From: Vineibacter terrae
GTDB taxonomy: Bacteria > Pseudomonadota > Alphaproteobacteria > Reyranellales > Reyranellaceae
NCBI RefSeq assembly: GCF_008039615.1
Contig: NZ_VDUZ01000022.1
Location: 62,001-126,000 of the forward strand
DNA length: 64,000 bases
Direction of reading: 5' to 3'
Within the stretch, counting starts at the first letter, position 1. Each line of letters begins with the position of its first letter. The notes beneath the pieces are model-generated. The model saw only the letters and a program-made list of their open reading frames with translations, did no database searches and was not told the origin of the DNA. Position numbers and translations under genes: made by a program. Shown one piece after another: positions 1 through 8,022 of this stretch.

Positions 1-99
1 ACCCGCGCCGCGCGAAGGGGAGCGTTGACGAAACCGGGCGAGGTGCACGGTCCCGGAAACCCCGCCAATTCGGCCATTTTGTTCGTACACCGTCCATCC

Positions 100-129
100 A
101 AGCGCGGAAAAACGGGCTTTTCCGCGCTT
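100..129 (+). terminator. Perfect 12-bp hairpin upstream of the HU gene
   Basis: The arm at 100-111 (AAGCGCGGAAAA) is complementary to 118-129, with a 6-nt loop. No clear U-tract follows the right arm, although the arm itself starts with four T. It may end transcription of a gene lying to the left of the window or act in the long hup leader. Bases 1-28 could hold the last codons of such a gene (a frame ending with TGA at 26-28), but I cannot confirm it. lon is a common upstream neighbour of hup in proteobacteria. Confidence 0.5.
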
Positions 130-198
130 GCCGGCGTCTGAATCCCCAGAAAACGGCCTAAATCCGGTGTTTTTGGCCTCCGAAACCCACCATATCCA

Positions 199-226
199 TT
201 GCGCAACGGATGATTCTTCGTATTCT
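199..226 (+). promoter_or_regulatory. Possible sigma-70-type promoter for the HU gene
   Basis: A TTGCGC box at 199-204 and a TATTCT box at 221-226 are separated by 16 nt in a locally AT-richer stretch about 75 nt before the HU start codon. This rests on consensus resemblance alone. Confidence 0.3.
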
Positions 227-301
227 AGGTTCGCTTCGCCGGTCGTGTCTTTAAGGGGGTGCGGCCGGGCGGAGGCCCCCCTGAAGAGAAGGAAAAAACC
301 C

Positions 302-601
302 ATGGCTGCTGCGAAGGCTTCTGTCACCACCGTTCCGCTGTCGAAGCTCCTCGCCGAGCTGGCGGAAAAGCATGAAATGTCGAAAAAGTCGGTCGGTGCC
401 CTGTTCGACGACTTCGTCGGCCTGACAGTCAAGAATCTCAAGAAGGGCAACAAGGTCCGCATCACCGGCCTGGGGATCATGCAGGTCCGCAGCCGGCCGG
501 CGCGCATGGGCCGCAACCCGGCCACCGGTGAGCCGATCAAGATCAAGGCCTCGAAGAAGGTTGCCTTCCGGGTCGCCAAGGATCTCAAGGAAGCCATCTG
601 A
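302..601 (+). CDS. hup: HU-family DNA-binding protein
   Basis: Small basic nucleoid protein of 99 residues that bends and compacts DNA as a dimer. The HU/IHF signature is clear: a helical N-terminal half, then beta-arm sequence with ITGLGIM at about 54-60 and the DNA-inserting RNPATGE at 71-77, in the position of the RNPxTG loop of E. coli HU. The ATG at 302 was chosen over upstream in-frame starts because AGAAGGA lies at 287-293 and the HU homology begins there. The first ten residues (MAAAKASVTT) are a slightly long Ala-rich extension. The gene stands alone, with a strong terminator 29 nt after the stop codon. It is likely a highly expressed housekeeping gene. Confidence 0.95.
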   Translation: MAAAKASVTTVPLSKLLAELAEKHEMSKKSVGALFDDFVGLTVKNLKKGNKVRITGLGIMQVRSRPARMGRNPATGEPIKIKASKKVAFRVAKDLKEAI

Positions 602-629
602 TCCGGCACGAGCCGCATCGACACGAAAG

Positions 630-657
630 CGCCCGGTTGAGCAGACCGGGCGTTTTT
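630..657 (+). terminator. Rho-independent terminator of the HU gene
   Basis: The stem CGCCCGGT (630-637) pairs with ACCGGGCG (645-652) around a 7-nt loop and is followed directly by five T (653-657). It sits 29 nt after the hup stop codon. This is the clearest intrinsic terminator in the window. Confidence 0.92.
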
Positions 658-679
658 CGTTTCTCCTCGGACATTCCAT

Positions 680-764
680 GTCATCCCGAGCGTAGCGAGG
701 GATCTCCCGCGAATGGCGCATGGTGCGTCTTTCGCTGAAGATCCCTCGCTGCGCTCGGGATGAT
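680..764. repeat. Dispersed palindrome, family 1 (copy 1)
   Basis: Begins GTCATCCCGAGCG and ends in an inverted copy, CGCTCGGGATGA, with arms containing AGCGAGGGATCT and AGATCCCTCGCT. The same element recurs, with variation, at 17091, 24007, 29254, 29421, 58881 and 63506. It lies between the hup terminator and the 3' end of the convergent dioxygenase gene. Size and arrangement match REP/BIME-type intergenic elements. Confidence 0.9.
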
Positions 765-795
765 GGTGGTGCTCGCGGATGGTGATGATAACACG

Positions 796-1662
796 CTACG
801 CGGCGTAAGCCACCGGCCTGGCGCTGCCCTTGATCTGCGTGCGATGCATCACGCGCCTGGCGGTGGAGTCGAAGGGATCACGCCGGTGCATGGTGGTGCG
901 GTTGTCCCACAGCACCAGGTCACCGACCCGCCAGCGATGGGCGTAGGTGAACTGCGGCTGGGTGGCGTGCGCCCATAGCGCATCGAGCAGCGCTTCGGAC
1001 TCCGCGGGCGTGCAGCCCTCGACATAGGAGTTGCGGCGGCGGCCGAGATACAGGGCCGGCGCCCCGGTGGCCGGGTGCACGCACACCGCCGGATGCCAGG
1101 CGCCGGGCGCCTGGTGCGGATCATCGGTGGGTGTCACGCCCTGACGCAGATAGCCGCCGGAATTGTAGGTGCCGTCGTGCTTGATGCGCCGGCCGCGGAT
1201 CCTCGCCTTGAGCGTCTCGGGCATGGCCGCGAAGGCGGCCTGCATGCCGCAGAACCAGGTGTCACCCCCGCTGGGCGGCAGCTCCAGCGCATAGAGCATC
1301 GAGGCGTCGGGCGGCGCTTCCAGGTAGCTCATGTCGGTGTGCCACACGGCCTCGCCGGCGCCCAGCGCGCCGATCGGCTGGCCCTTGTCGTCGAGCACAT
1401 TGGAGACGACGTAGATGTCGGGATAGCCGGGCGGGCTCATGCGCCCGTTCTCCTGGTTGGGCGGCGGATCGAGCTCGCCCAGCCGGCGGCTGAAGGCCAG
1501 CAGGTCGTCGTCGCAGAGCGTCTGGTTGCGGAACAGCACGAAAGCGCCGCGGTGCCAGGCCTGCTCGACGGCGGCGAAATCCGCGTCGCTCAGCCGCGCC
1601 ACATCAACGCCCGAGATCTCGGCGCCGACGGCCGGCGTGACGGGGGTGACCACAAGCGCCAT
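796..1662 (-). CDS. TauD/TfdA-family Fe(II)/2-oxoglutarate dioxygenase
   Basis: Predicted non-haem iron hydroxylase of 288 residues that couples 2-oxoglutarate decarboxylation to oxidation of an organic substrate. The facial triad is visible: H108 and D110 in WHTDMSY, and H259 in WDNRTTMH. The 2-oxoglutarate-binding Arg is R269 or R270. An SGGDT stretch near 131-135 is typical of the family. The ATG at 1662 is preferred over an upstream start because CAGGAG lies just before it and the TauD-like N-terminus (GAEISGVDV) follows. It is read leftward, downstream of the LLM oxidoreductase and enolase-superfamily genes, and may be co-transcribed with them. The substrate cannot be read from the sequence. 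A second family member lies at 40291. Confidence 0.9.
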   Translation of the reverse strand: MALVVTPVTPAVGAEISGVDVARLSDADFAAVEQAWHRGAFVLFRNQTLCDDDLLAFSRRLGELDPPPNQENGRMSPPGYPDIYVVSNVLDDKGQPIGALGAGEAVWHTDMSYLEAPPDASMLYALELPPSGGDTWFCGMQAAFAAMPETLKARIRGRRIKHDGTYNSGGYLRQGVTPTDDPHQAPGAWHPAVCVHPATGAPALYLGRRRNSYVEGCTPAESEALLDALWAHATQPQFTYAHRWRVGDLVLWDNRTTMHRRDPFDSTARRVMHRTQIKGSARPVAYAA

Positions 1663-1735
1663 GGCGTGCTCCTGTTGACGTCGGGAGCGCCGGCTTCCAG
1701 CCGGCGTTCCCTGCAGCATTTTGCAGCAGCGCGTC

Positions 1736-2647
1736 TCAGCCTGCCAGCGTCGCGAACACTTCCTCGATGGCCTGGCGCTGCCGGCCCGTGGCGGAGGAGG
1801 CCACGATGATGGGCGTGCGCACGCCCGCGGCGTACCATGCCGCCAGCTCCTCGCGCACCCGGGCGGGCGGCCCGAACAGGGTGACGTCGGCCAGCCATTT
1901 GTCGCTCATCAGCCTGGGCAGGTCCTGGATGCGCTGCTCGGCGATGGCGCGCTCGACGGCGGCCATCTCCTCGACATAGCCGCACTCCTTCCAGTAGTTG
2001 CGATAGTTCGGCAGCTGCAGGTAGCCGGTGAGGGTGCGCCGGTTCACCGTCTTGGCCGCCTCGATGTCATCGGAGATGCAGGTCGGGATCATGTTGCCGA
2101 TGAAGAACCCGGCGCCGTCACGCTTGGCCGCCGGCAGGTGCGACAACGATGCGCCCATGGCCGAGCGGCAGGCGTTGGCGAACACCACGCCATCGCCGAT
2201 CGCGCCCGCCAGCGTCACCATCTTCTGGCGCAGGGCAGCGATCACGATCGGCGGCAGCGGCCCCTGTCCGTCCTGCGACCGGTACTTCTCGACGAAGGCG
2301 CGCGTGTCGGCCAGCGGCTTGCCGGCCTTGGCCTCCATGCGGGCATGGCCCGGCGCGTGCGCCACGCCGATGCCGAAGCGGAAGCGGCCGCCGGAGATCT
2401 CGTGGATGAACGCCGTCGCCTCGGCGAAGTCCGAGACGCTGCGGGCGTAGATCGGCGCGATGGCGGTGCCGAAGGTGATGCGTTCGGTGTTCCAGGCCAG
2501 CGCCTCGCAGACCGACATGTTGCTGAAGCGGCTGGGGACATAGATGCCCTGGAAGCCGCGCCGCTCGGCCTCGCGCGCGGTGTCGATCATGGCGCGCCGG
2601 TTGCCGGGCGTGGCGATGACGCAAAGGGCTGGAAGCTGCAATGGCAC
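1736..2647 (-). CDS. LLM-class (luciferase-like) flavin-dependent oxidoreductase
   Basis: 303-residue bacterial-luciferase-fold protein, expected to use F420 or reduced FMN. Family features include an N-terminal AxxAExxGF-like helix (about 23-34), GTAIAPIYARS (about 60-70) and RFRFGIGVAHAPG (about 86-98), typical of LLM proteins of the F420-dependent methylene-tetrahydromethanopterin reductase type. The start is inferred as GTG at 2647 because GGAGAAG lies six bases upstream and the luciferase homology begins there. The reading frame continues further upstream as a shadow of the next gene. It lies 44 nt downstream of the enolase-superfamily gene, probably in the same leftward transcript. Substrate unknown. 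Confidence 0.87.
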   Translation of the reverse strand: MPLQLPALCVIATPGNRRAMIDTAREAERRGFQGIYVPSRFSNMSVCEALAWNTERITFGTAIAPIYARSVSDFAEATAFIHEISGGRFRFGIGVAHAPGHARMEAKAGKPLADTRAFVEKYRSQDGQGPLPPIVIAALRQKMVTLAGAIGDGVVFANACRSAMGASLSHLPAAKRDGAGFFIGNMIPTCISDDIEAAKTVNRRTLTGYLQLPNYRNYWKECGYVEEMAAVERAIAEQRIQDLPRLMSDKWLADVTLFGPPARVREELAAWYAAGVRTPIIVASSATGRQRQAIEEVFATLAG

Positions 2648-2691
2648 GATGTCTTCTCCAAGGATGTGGTTGGGGCTGCGATGATCGCGTC

Positions 2692-3801
2692 CTAGGTGAG
2701 CACCGCGACTGTCTTGCGCTTGATCAGGTCGAAGTCGATGGCGGCGCCCAGGCCGGGGCCGTTGGGCATGTGCACCAGGCCGTCGCGGCCGACCACGATG
2801 TCCTGCTGCAGCCCATACTTCTGCGCGCCGTCGGGCAGCAGCACCTCGAAGAACTCGGTGTTGCGGATCGCCGCGATGACATGCAGGTTGGCGACGTTGT
2901 TGAGCGAGTTGCCGCCGTGGTGGACCTCGAAGTTCATGCGGAACGCCTCGGCCAGGTGCGCCGCCTTCACCAGGGTGGTGATGCCGCCCTTCACCGCCAC
3001 GTCGCCGCGCAGGAAGTCGGTGGCCTGCAGCATGATCCAGGGGGCGTAGCTGTCGTAGCCGGTGATCGGGTATTCGGTGGCAAGGATCGGGATGCTGAGC
3101 TTCTGCTTCAGCTTGACGTAGTTGTAGATGTCCTGATCGGACAGCGGATCCTCGTACCAATGGAAGCCGAGGTCCTGCGCAGCCTGCCCGACCCGCACCG
3201 CGGTCGGGAAATCGTAGCTCCAGGTCGAGTCCAGCATCACGGTGTAATCGTCGCCGACCGCCTTGCGCACGGCCTCGCAGACCTTGATGTCCTCGCGCCA
3301 ACGGGTCGGCGGGTGGATCTTGTAGGCTGCCCAGCCGGCGTCGCGGTGGCGCTGCGCCTCCTCGGCGTAGGCCTGCGGCGTCGCCAGCACGGCCGAGCTG
3401 GCATAGGCCGGGATGCTCTCGCGGTAGGTGCCCAGCAGCCGGTGGATCGGCTGGCCGATCGCCTTGCCGGCCAGATCCCACAGCGCCACGTCGACGGCGC
3501 CGATCGGACGCACGCCCGACGCGCGCTGGCGGCGCCAGATGTCCTGGTTCAGCCGCTCGCGCTCCAGCGGGTCGCGGCCCATCAGCACCGGCTTGAGATG
3601 CGTGATCAGGCCCTGGCCGTCGGTGGTGGCGGGGTTCATCGCCGAGCCGAGGAAGGCGTGGCCCTCCAGGCCCTGGTCGGTGATCAGGCGCAGCAGGCCC
3701 AGCTGGCTCTTGCCGCCGAAGCGGCCGGTATGGCTGCCGTAGGTCGTGGCCGGGATATCGTCCCACGCGAACAGCGTGAGCGTGACGTCCGTGATCTTCA
3801 T
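2692..3801 (-). CDS. Mandelate racemase/muconate lactonizing (enolase-superfamily) enzyme
   Basis: 369 residues; predicted to abstract a proton alpha to a carboxylate, usually as a sugar-acid dehydratase or racemase. The TIM-barrel carboxylate-end residues are present: metal ligands D191 (LDSTWSYD), E217 (YEDPL) and E243 (ATEYP), and the His base H294 in VHHGGN. The second-strand motif is K161-I-H163 rather than the K-x-K of mandelate racemase, which points to a different subgroup. A strong GGGAGGAG lies six bases before the ATG at 3801. It is divergent from a second enolase-superfamily gene across about 165 nt that carry an inverted repeat, so the two may be co-regulated and act on related acids. 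Confidence 0.92.
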   Translation of the reverse strand: MKITDVTLTLFAWDDIPATTYGSHTGRFGGKSQLGLLRLITDQGLEGHAFLGSAMNPATTDGQGLITHLKPVLMGRDPLERERLNQDIWRRQRASGVRPIGAVDVALWDLAGKAIGQPIHRLLGTYRESIPAYASSAVLATPQAYAEEAQRHRDAGWAAYKIHPPTRWREDIKVCEAVRKAVGDDYTVMLDSTWSYDFPTAVRVGQAAQDLGFHWYEDPLSDQDIYNYVKLKQKLSIPILATEYPITGYDSYAPWIMLQATDFLRGDVAVKGGITTLVKAAHLAEAFRMNFEVHHGGNSLNNVANLHVIAAIRNTEFFEVLLPDGAQKYGLQQDIVVGRDGLVHMPNGPGLGAAIDFDLIKRKTVAVLT

Positions 3802-3898
3802 GGCGCTCCTCCCGCGTTTGCCGGGACTGTAGCGGATGTGCGTCGATGCCGGCATGCCCGTCGCGCATGGTTGCTGCGCAGCCTGCCGCATTTGCTGC

Positions 3899-3950
3899 TG
3901 CGATGCGTCACGTGGCAAGCTCGTGCGCAAGAAATCGCGGACGCATCGCA
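3899..3950. promoter_or_regulatory. Inverted repeat between the divergent enolase-superfamily genes
   Basis: TGCGATGCGTC (3899-3909) and its exact reverse complement GACGCATCGCA (3940-3950) are 30 nt apart. The right arm ends 2 nt before the GGAGG ribosome-binding site of the gene at 3966. It could be a pair of half-operators (arm centres about four helical turns apart) or a leader hairpin limiting ribosome access. No regulator gene is adjacent. Confidence 0.5.
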
Positions 3951-3965
3951 CCGGAGGATCGCCGC

Positions 3966-5132
3966 ATGAAAATCGCGCGTATCGACGCCACCTGGGCGCA
4001 TGTGCCGATCCCGCCCGCGGGCCAGCACGTCAGCAATTTCGGCCTGGTGGCGTCGTTCGATTCGGTGATTGTGCGGGTCGAAACCGATGCCGGCCTGGTG
4101 GGCTGGGGCGAGGCCAAGGCCGGTGTCGGCTCGGCGGCCTCCTGCGCCGGCCTGGCGGCGATCATCCGCGACGATCTTGCGCCGCTGCTGCTGGGCGAGG
4201 ATCCGCGCGACATCGCGCGGCTGTGGGACGTGATGTACAACGCCCCGCGCCACGGCCATGCCATCGCGCGCGGGCACGGCATGCCGCAGCTCGGCCGCCG
4301 CGGCCTGACGCTGTCTGCCATCGGCGGCATCGACATCGCCTTGTGGGACATCCTCGGCAAGTCCTTGAACGCGCCGGTGTGGCGGCTGCTGGGCGGCCGG
4401 CGCGCCGCGCGCATGCCGGCCTATGCCTCGGGCGGCTGGGCCGATGCCAGGAACATCGGCGCCCAGCTGAAAGGCTATGTCGCCAAAGGCGGCTTCAAGG
4501 CGGTGAAGATGCGGGTCGGCGTCATGGACGGCACGCCGGCGCGCTCGGCGGAGCGGGTCAAGGCGGCGCGCGCCGCGCTGGGTCCCGATATCGGGCTGGC
4601 ATGCGACGCGCATGGCACCTTCACCGTGGCCGAGGCCAAGGCCTTCGCCCGCATGGTCGAGGATTGCGACCTGATGTGGTTCGAGGAGCCGGTGTCCGGC
4701 GACGACAAGGCCGGCATGGCCGAAGTGCGCCGCTCATGCGCGGTGCCGATCAGCGCCGGCGAGAGCGAGTTCACGCGTCACGATTTCCGCGACCTGGCGG
4801 AGCTGCGCGCTGCCGACATCCTGCAGCCTGATCTCGCGATTGCCGGCGGCATCACGGAGGCGCTGCGCATCTCGGCCATCGCTTCGGCCTTCAACCTGCG
4901 GCTGGCGCCGCATCTGTGGTCGGGCGCGCCGGGCTTCGCGGCCGGGCTGGCGGTCGCGGCCAACGCGGCGGCCGGCTTCATCCTCGAATACTCGCTGGGC
5001 AGCAACCCGCTGCTGCAGGATCTGGCGCGGGAAGGATTCCCGGTCGAGGACGGCATGGTCGAGATCCCCGACCGGCCGGGCCTGGGCATCACCGTGGACG
5101 AAGCATTCCTGAAGAGGCACGCGCGCGCCTGA
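3966..5132 (+). CDS. Mandelate racemase-family (enolase-superfamily) enzyme, K-x-R type
   Basis: 388 residues. Metal ligands are D214 (CDAHGTF), E240 (WFEEP) and E266 (SAGESEF). The strand-2 motif is K181-M-R183 and a candidate barrel His is H316 (APHLWSG). The K-x-R variant is known from D-tartrate dehydratase and relatives, so an acid-sugar dehydratase is plausible but not shown. GGAGG at 3953-3957 fixes the ATG at 3966. First gene of a tight rightward operon: VOC protein 21 nt later, then a Bug solute-binding protein and a crotonase. It shares only the superfamily fold with the divergent neighbour at 2692. Confidence 0.92.
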   Translation: MKIARIDATWAHVPIPPAGQHVSNFGLVASFDSVIVRVETDAGLVGWGEAKAGVGSAASCAGLAAIIRDDLAPLLLGEDPRDIARLWDVMYNAPRHGHAIARGHGMPQLGRRGLTLSAIGGIDIALWDILGKSLNAPVWRLLGGRRAARMPAYASGGWADARNIGAQLKGYVAKGGFKAVKMRVGVMDGTPARSAERVKAARAALGPDIGLACDAHGTFTVAEAKAFARMVEDCDLMWFEEPVSGDDKAGMAEVRRSCAVPISAGESEFTRHDFRDLAELRAADILQPDLAIAGGITEALRISAIASAFNLRLAPHLWSGAPGFAAGLAVAANAAAGFILEYSLGSNPLLQDLAREGFPVEDGMVEIPDRPGLGITVDEAFLKRHARA

Positions 5133-5153
5133 CGCGCGCCAAGGAGGCTGCGC

Positions 5154-5561
5154 ATGGAGCCGACCACGCCGGCGCCGAAGATGGTGGGTGCTGCCACCGT
5201 GCTCGCGGTGCGCGATGTCGCCGCCAGCACGGCCTACTACCGCGATGCGCTGGGCTTCGCCGTCACCTTCCAATACGGCCAGATGACCTACTATGTCTGC
5301 CTCTGCCGCGACGACGTGCTGCTGCATCTGCTGGCGGTCGGCGGCGATGTGCGCTTGCCGGGGCAGGGCGGCCTGTGCGTCTTCGTGAGCGACGTCGACG
5401 CCATGCATGGCGAGCTCAAGGCGCGCGGCGCCAGGGTGATCAAGGCGCCGGCGGACTACGCCTACGGCATGCGCGATTTCGACGTGACGGACCTCGACGG
5501 CAACCGCATCACCTTCGGCATGGCGAGCCAGGACGCCGGGCAACAGGCGACGGAGGGCTGA
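5154..5561 (+). CDS. VOC/glyoxalase-fold protein
   Basis: 135 residues, the usual length of a single-chain, two-module vicinal-oxygen-chelate protein. The AATVLAVRDV start, AYYRDALGF (about 27-35) and the closing DLDGNRITFG pattern are family hallmarks. Such proteins act as isomerases, dioxygenases or binding proteins, usually with a metal. AAGGAGG precedes the ATG. It is tightly placed between the enolase-superfamily gene and the Bug gene (the next start follows this stop by one base), so it probably handles an intermediate of the same pathway. Confidence 0.88.
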   Translation: MEPTTPAPKMVGAATVLAVRDVAASTAYYRDALGFAVTFQYGQMTYYVCLCRDDVLLHLLAVGGDVRLPGQGGLCVFVSDVDAMHGELKARGARVIKAPADYAYGMRDFDVTDLDGNRITFGMASQDAGQQATEG

Positions 5562-5562
5562 C

Positions 5563-6528
5563 ATGCGCAGAAGGGCGCTTATCGGCGGCGCCGCGGCTGC
5601 CGGCCTGATCGGGCCAGCCATGGCCCAGACGCCGCTGAAGCAGGAGGTGCGGCTGTTCTGCGGCTTCCCGCCCGGCGGCACCGCCGACCTGCTCGCCCGC
5701 CTGCTGGCCGATGCCCTCACGCCGGTGGTCGGCCAGAAGGTGATCGTCGAGACCAGGACGGGCGCCAGCGGCTTCATCGCCAACGAGGCGGTGGCGCGGT
5801 CGGCGCCGGACGGGCATGCGATCCTGCTGGCGGGCATGGCGGCGTTCTGCGTCTCGCCCGTGATGCCGGGCCAGAAGCTGCCGATCGATGTCGACAAGGA
5901 CCTGACGCCGATCGCCAATGTCGCCGGCGTCTACAACATGCTGGTGGTCGGCCGGCCGGCGCCGTTCCGCCTCGTGCCGGAGATCATCGACCAGGCCAGG
6001 AACGCGCCGGGCAAGCTGACCTATGCCTCGACCGGCAACGGCACCTCGCAGCACCTCGCCGGCGAGCTGTTCAAGAAGCTGGCCGGCGTCGACCTGCTGC
6101 ATGTGCCCTATCGCGGCGGCGCGCCGGCGATCCAGGACATGGTGGCCGGCAACGTCAACATGATGTTCGGCAACATGCCGGAATTCCTGGGCCAGATCGC
6201 CGGCGGCAACCTGATCCCCGTCGCCTTCGGCGCGCCGCGCGCCTCGCCGCTGTTCCCCGGCCTGCCGCTGATCTCGATGTGGCTGCCGGACTTCAAGGTC
6301 GTGAACTGGTTCGCCGTGTTCGGCCCTGCCGGCCTGCCGGCGCCACTCGTGCAGTTCTGGAACAAGGCGCTGCGCGCCGTGGTGGCCCAGGAGGCATTCC
6401 AGAAGCGCATGGTGGACAACGGCATGGAGAACCTGATCGGCTCGCACGACGCGCTGAAGGCCACGATCGCCGCCGACCGCGCCAAATGGGCCGAAATCAT
6501 CAAGTCCGCCGGCATGCGCGCGGATTGA
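5563..6528 (+). CDS. Bug/TctC-family periplasmic solute-binding protein
   Basis: 321 residues with an N-terminal export signal (RRRALIGGAAAAGLIGPAMA, cleavage likely after AMA). Family motifs include PPGGTADLLAR, the GASG loop and HVPYRGGAPAIQDM. Bug proteins bind carboxylates and related small molecules for tripartite tricarboxylate transporters. No tctA or tctB membrane genes are in the window, so this is an orphan receptor that must share a membrane partner elsewhere or act as a sensor. Its position in the operon suggests it binds the pathway substrate. GGAGGG lies before the ATG at 5563, one base after the VOC stop codon. Confidence 0.93.
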   Translation: MRRRALIGGAAAAGLIGPAMAQTPLKQEVRLFCGFPPGGTADLLARLLADALTPVVGQKVIVETRTGASGFIANEAVARSAPDGHAILLAGMAAFCVSPVMPGQKLPIDVDKDLTPIANVAGVYNMLVVGRPAPFRLVPEIIDQARNAPGKLTYASTGNGTSQHLAGELFKKLAGVDLLHVPYRGGAPAIQDMVAGNVNMMFGNMPEFLGQIAGGNLIPVAFGAPRASPLFPGLPLISMWLPDFKVVNWFAVFGPAGLPAPLVQFWNKALRAVVAQEAFQKRMVDNGMENLIGSHDALKATIAADRAKWAEIIKSAGMRAD

Positions 6529-6544
6529 ACCCGGGAGCTGACAT

Positions 6545-7342
6545 ATGACCACCGACCATCTGCTCGAGGCCAACGAGGACGGCGTCGCCGTGCTCACCCT
6601 GAACCGCCCGGACGTGCTGAACGCGATGTCGCGGCCGATGCTGGAAGCGCTGCTGTCGGCCATGCGTCGCCTCGCCGGCGACGATGCCGTCGGCTGCATC
6701 GTGCTGACCGGCACCGGACGCGGCTTCTGCTCGGGCGGCGATGTGCGCGCCATGGCGGAGCGCACCGAGACGGCAGCCGGCACCCTGGAGAGCAAGGCCG
6801 CCGACCTGCGCGAGCGCATGGAGATTTCGCGCCTGCTGCACGAGTCGCCCAAGCCCACCATCGCCATGGTCAACGGTGCGGCGGCCGGCGCCGGCCTGAG
6901 CCTGGCGCTGGCCTGCGACCTGCGCTTCATGGCGGCGGGCGCACGCCTGTCGACGGCCTTCGCCAATGTCGGCTACTCCGGCGATTTCGGCGGCAGCTAC
7001 TTCCTGACCCAGCTCGTGGGGCCCGCCAAGGCGCGCGAGCTCTACCTGCTGGCCGAGCGGGTCGATGCGGCCGAGGCGCTGCGGCTGGGCATCGTCAACC
7101 GCGTCTGCCCGGACGACAAGCTGCGCGAGGAGACGATGGCGGTGGCGCGCCGCATCGCTCACGGCCCGCGTGTCGCCTATCGCTACATGAAGCGCAACCT
7201 GAACGCCGCCGAAAGCGGCTCGCTGAAGGACGTCTTCGACCTGGAGGCCTGGGGGCACACCCGCAGCGGCGAGACCGAGGATCACAAGGAAGCCTCGAAG
7301 GCCTTCGTCGAGAAACGCCAGCCGGTGTTCAAGGGGCGTTGA
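6545..7342 (+). CDS. Enoyl-CoA hydratase/isomerase (crotonase) family protein
   Basis: 265 residues. The crotonase fold is shown by LNRPDVLNAMS, the CoA/oxyanion element GFCSGGDVRAM (about 60-70), NGAAAGAGLSLALACD, and FGGSYFL followed by LVGPAKAREL. The residue matching the hydratase Glu of rat enoyl-CoA hydratase (E144) is Ser, and the GDFGGSYFL segment resembles PaaG-type isomerases, so isomerase activity is as likely as hydration. Last gene of the 3966-7342 operon, starting 16 nt after the Bug gene with GGGAGC upstream. Confidence 0.9.
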   Translation: MTTDHLLEANEDGVAVLTLNRPDVLNAMSRPMLEALLSAMRRLAGDDAVGCIVLTGTGRGFCSGGDVRAMAERTETAAGTLESKAADLRERMEISRLLHESPKPTIAMVNGAAAGAGLSLALACDLRFMAAGARLSTAFANVGYSGDFGGSYFLTQLVGPAKARELYLLAERVDAAEALRLGIVNRVCPDDKLREETMAVARRIAHGPRVAYRYMKRNLNAAESGSLKDVFDLEAWGHTRSGETEDHKEASKAFVEKRQPVFKGR

Positions 7343-7394
7343 GGGCGGCTGTCGCCGGCGATGTGCTTGAGCCGCTCATCGCAAGGTGCGCGGC

Positions 7395-7801
7395 TTACCG
7401 GAAAGGGTTGACGATCATCACGCCGGCGACAATGCGACCGTGCGAGAGATCCTCCGAGTAAAGCTCGCCGCAACCGCCGGCGCGGGCCGCGGCGATGATC
7501 GCGCTGTCCCAGAACGAAAAGCCGTGCGCAGCTTCTATCTCCAACCTTGGAGCACCGCAACGGTCGTGTCCTGGATCCGAAAGCGCAGCCATGTGCGGAT
7601 CAAGCCCGCCGCAACCTCCTGCGATAGCCGGTCCGGGCGGGAGGCACGGGTCGCCTGCACGTAGAACTCCTGCAGGACCTGCACGGAAAGGATGCAGTCG
7701 TCCCGATCGAGCAGCGTGAGCGCCTTGTCGCGCTTGCCGCTTTCGTCCGCGGCCGTGCTGATCGAGTAGATCAGGATATTCGTGTCGAGAAAGACGGGCA
7801 C
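7395..7801 (-). pseudogene. PIN-domain (VapC-type) toxin, frameshifted
   Basis: The GTG at 7801 opens a PIN domain (FLDTNILIYSIS, then QEFYVQAT), but this frame stops after 88 residues near 7535. The missing C-terminal half continues in another frame as FSFWDSAIIAAA and YSEDLSHG, and ends at TAA 7395-7397. FWDSAI and EDLxHG are the conserved third and fourth acidic motifs of VapC proteins, so the two halves are one gene split by a single-base deletion (or equivalent) near 7540-7560. A sequencing error is possible. Intact, it would be an about 135-residue Mg2+-dependent RNase toxin. It lies between the crotonase operon and a response-regulator gene. Confidence 0.85.
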
Positions 7802-7804
7802 GCG

Positions 7805-7918
7805 TCAGCCGCCCCGTCCATGGACATCATCGCGGGAGAGCCGGTTGGCGCCGCGGAAATCGGTGATCGATGGTGGACACGTCAACGAAAGCAGGCGGAT
7901 GTCGGCTTGATCTCGCAT
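7805..7918 (-). other. Short ORF, possible antitoxin remnant of the broken PIN toxin
   Basis: A 37-codon frame (ATG at 7918) ends in ANRLSRDDVHGRGG, 3 nt before the toxin GTG. The tight spacing is what a vapBC-type pair would show, and the acidic/basic tail could be an antitoxin C-terminus. No DNA-binding domain is visible, so at most the 3' end of an antitoxin survives. Weakly supported. Confidence 0.25.
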
Positions 7919-8022
7919 ACTGCAGTGGAGCGGAACGATCCGCGCCGGACCCGTTGCGAATGGCTTGCATCGCCATTGTCCCTATGGTGGTCCGATGCGG
8001 GAATGGGCGTGAGGTCGGGATC

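Noticed and set aside
1-99. 3' end of a coding sequence (for example lon) at the left edge
   Set aside because: A frame does end at 26-28, but fewer than ten codons are visible, too few to support a call.
2648-3868. Continuous minus-strand reading frame joined to the LLM oxidoreductase
   Set aside because: It is the out-of-frame shadow of the enolase-superfamily gene. GC-rich codon bias keeps it open, and luciferase homology begins only at the GTG 2647, which has its own RBS.
7535-7560. Programmed frameshift in the PIN toxin
   Set aside because: No slippery heptamer or downstream structure is evident, and VapC toxins are not known to use frameshifting. A simple indel is the better explanation.
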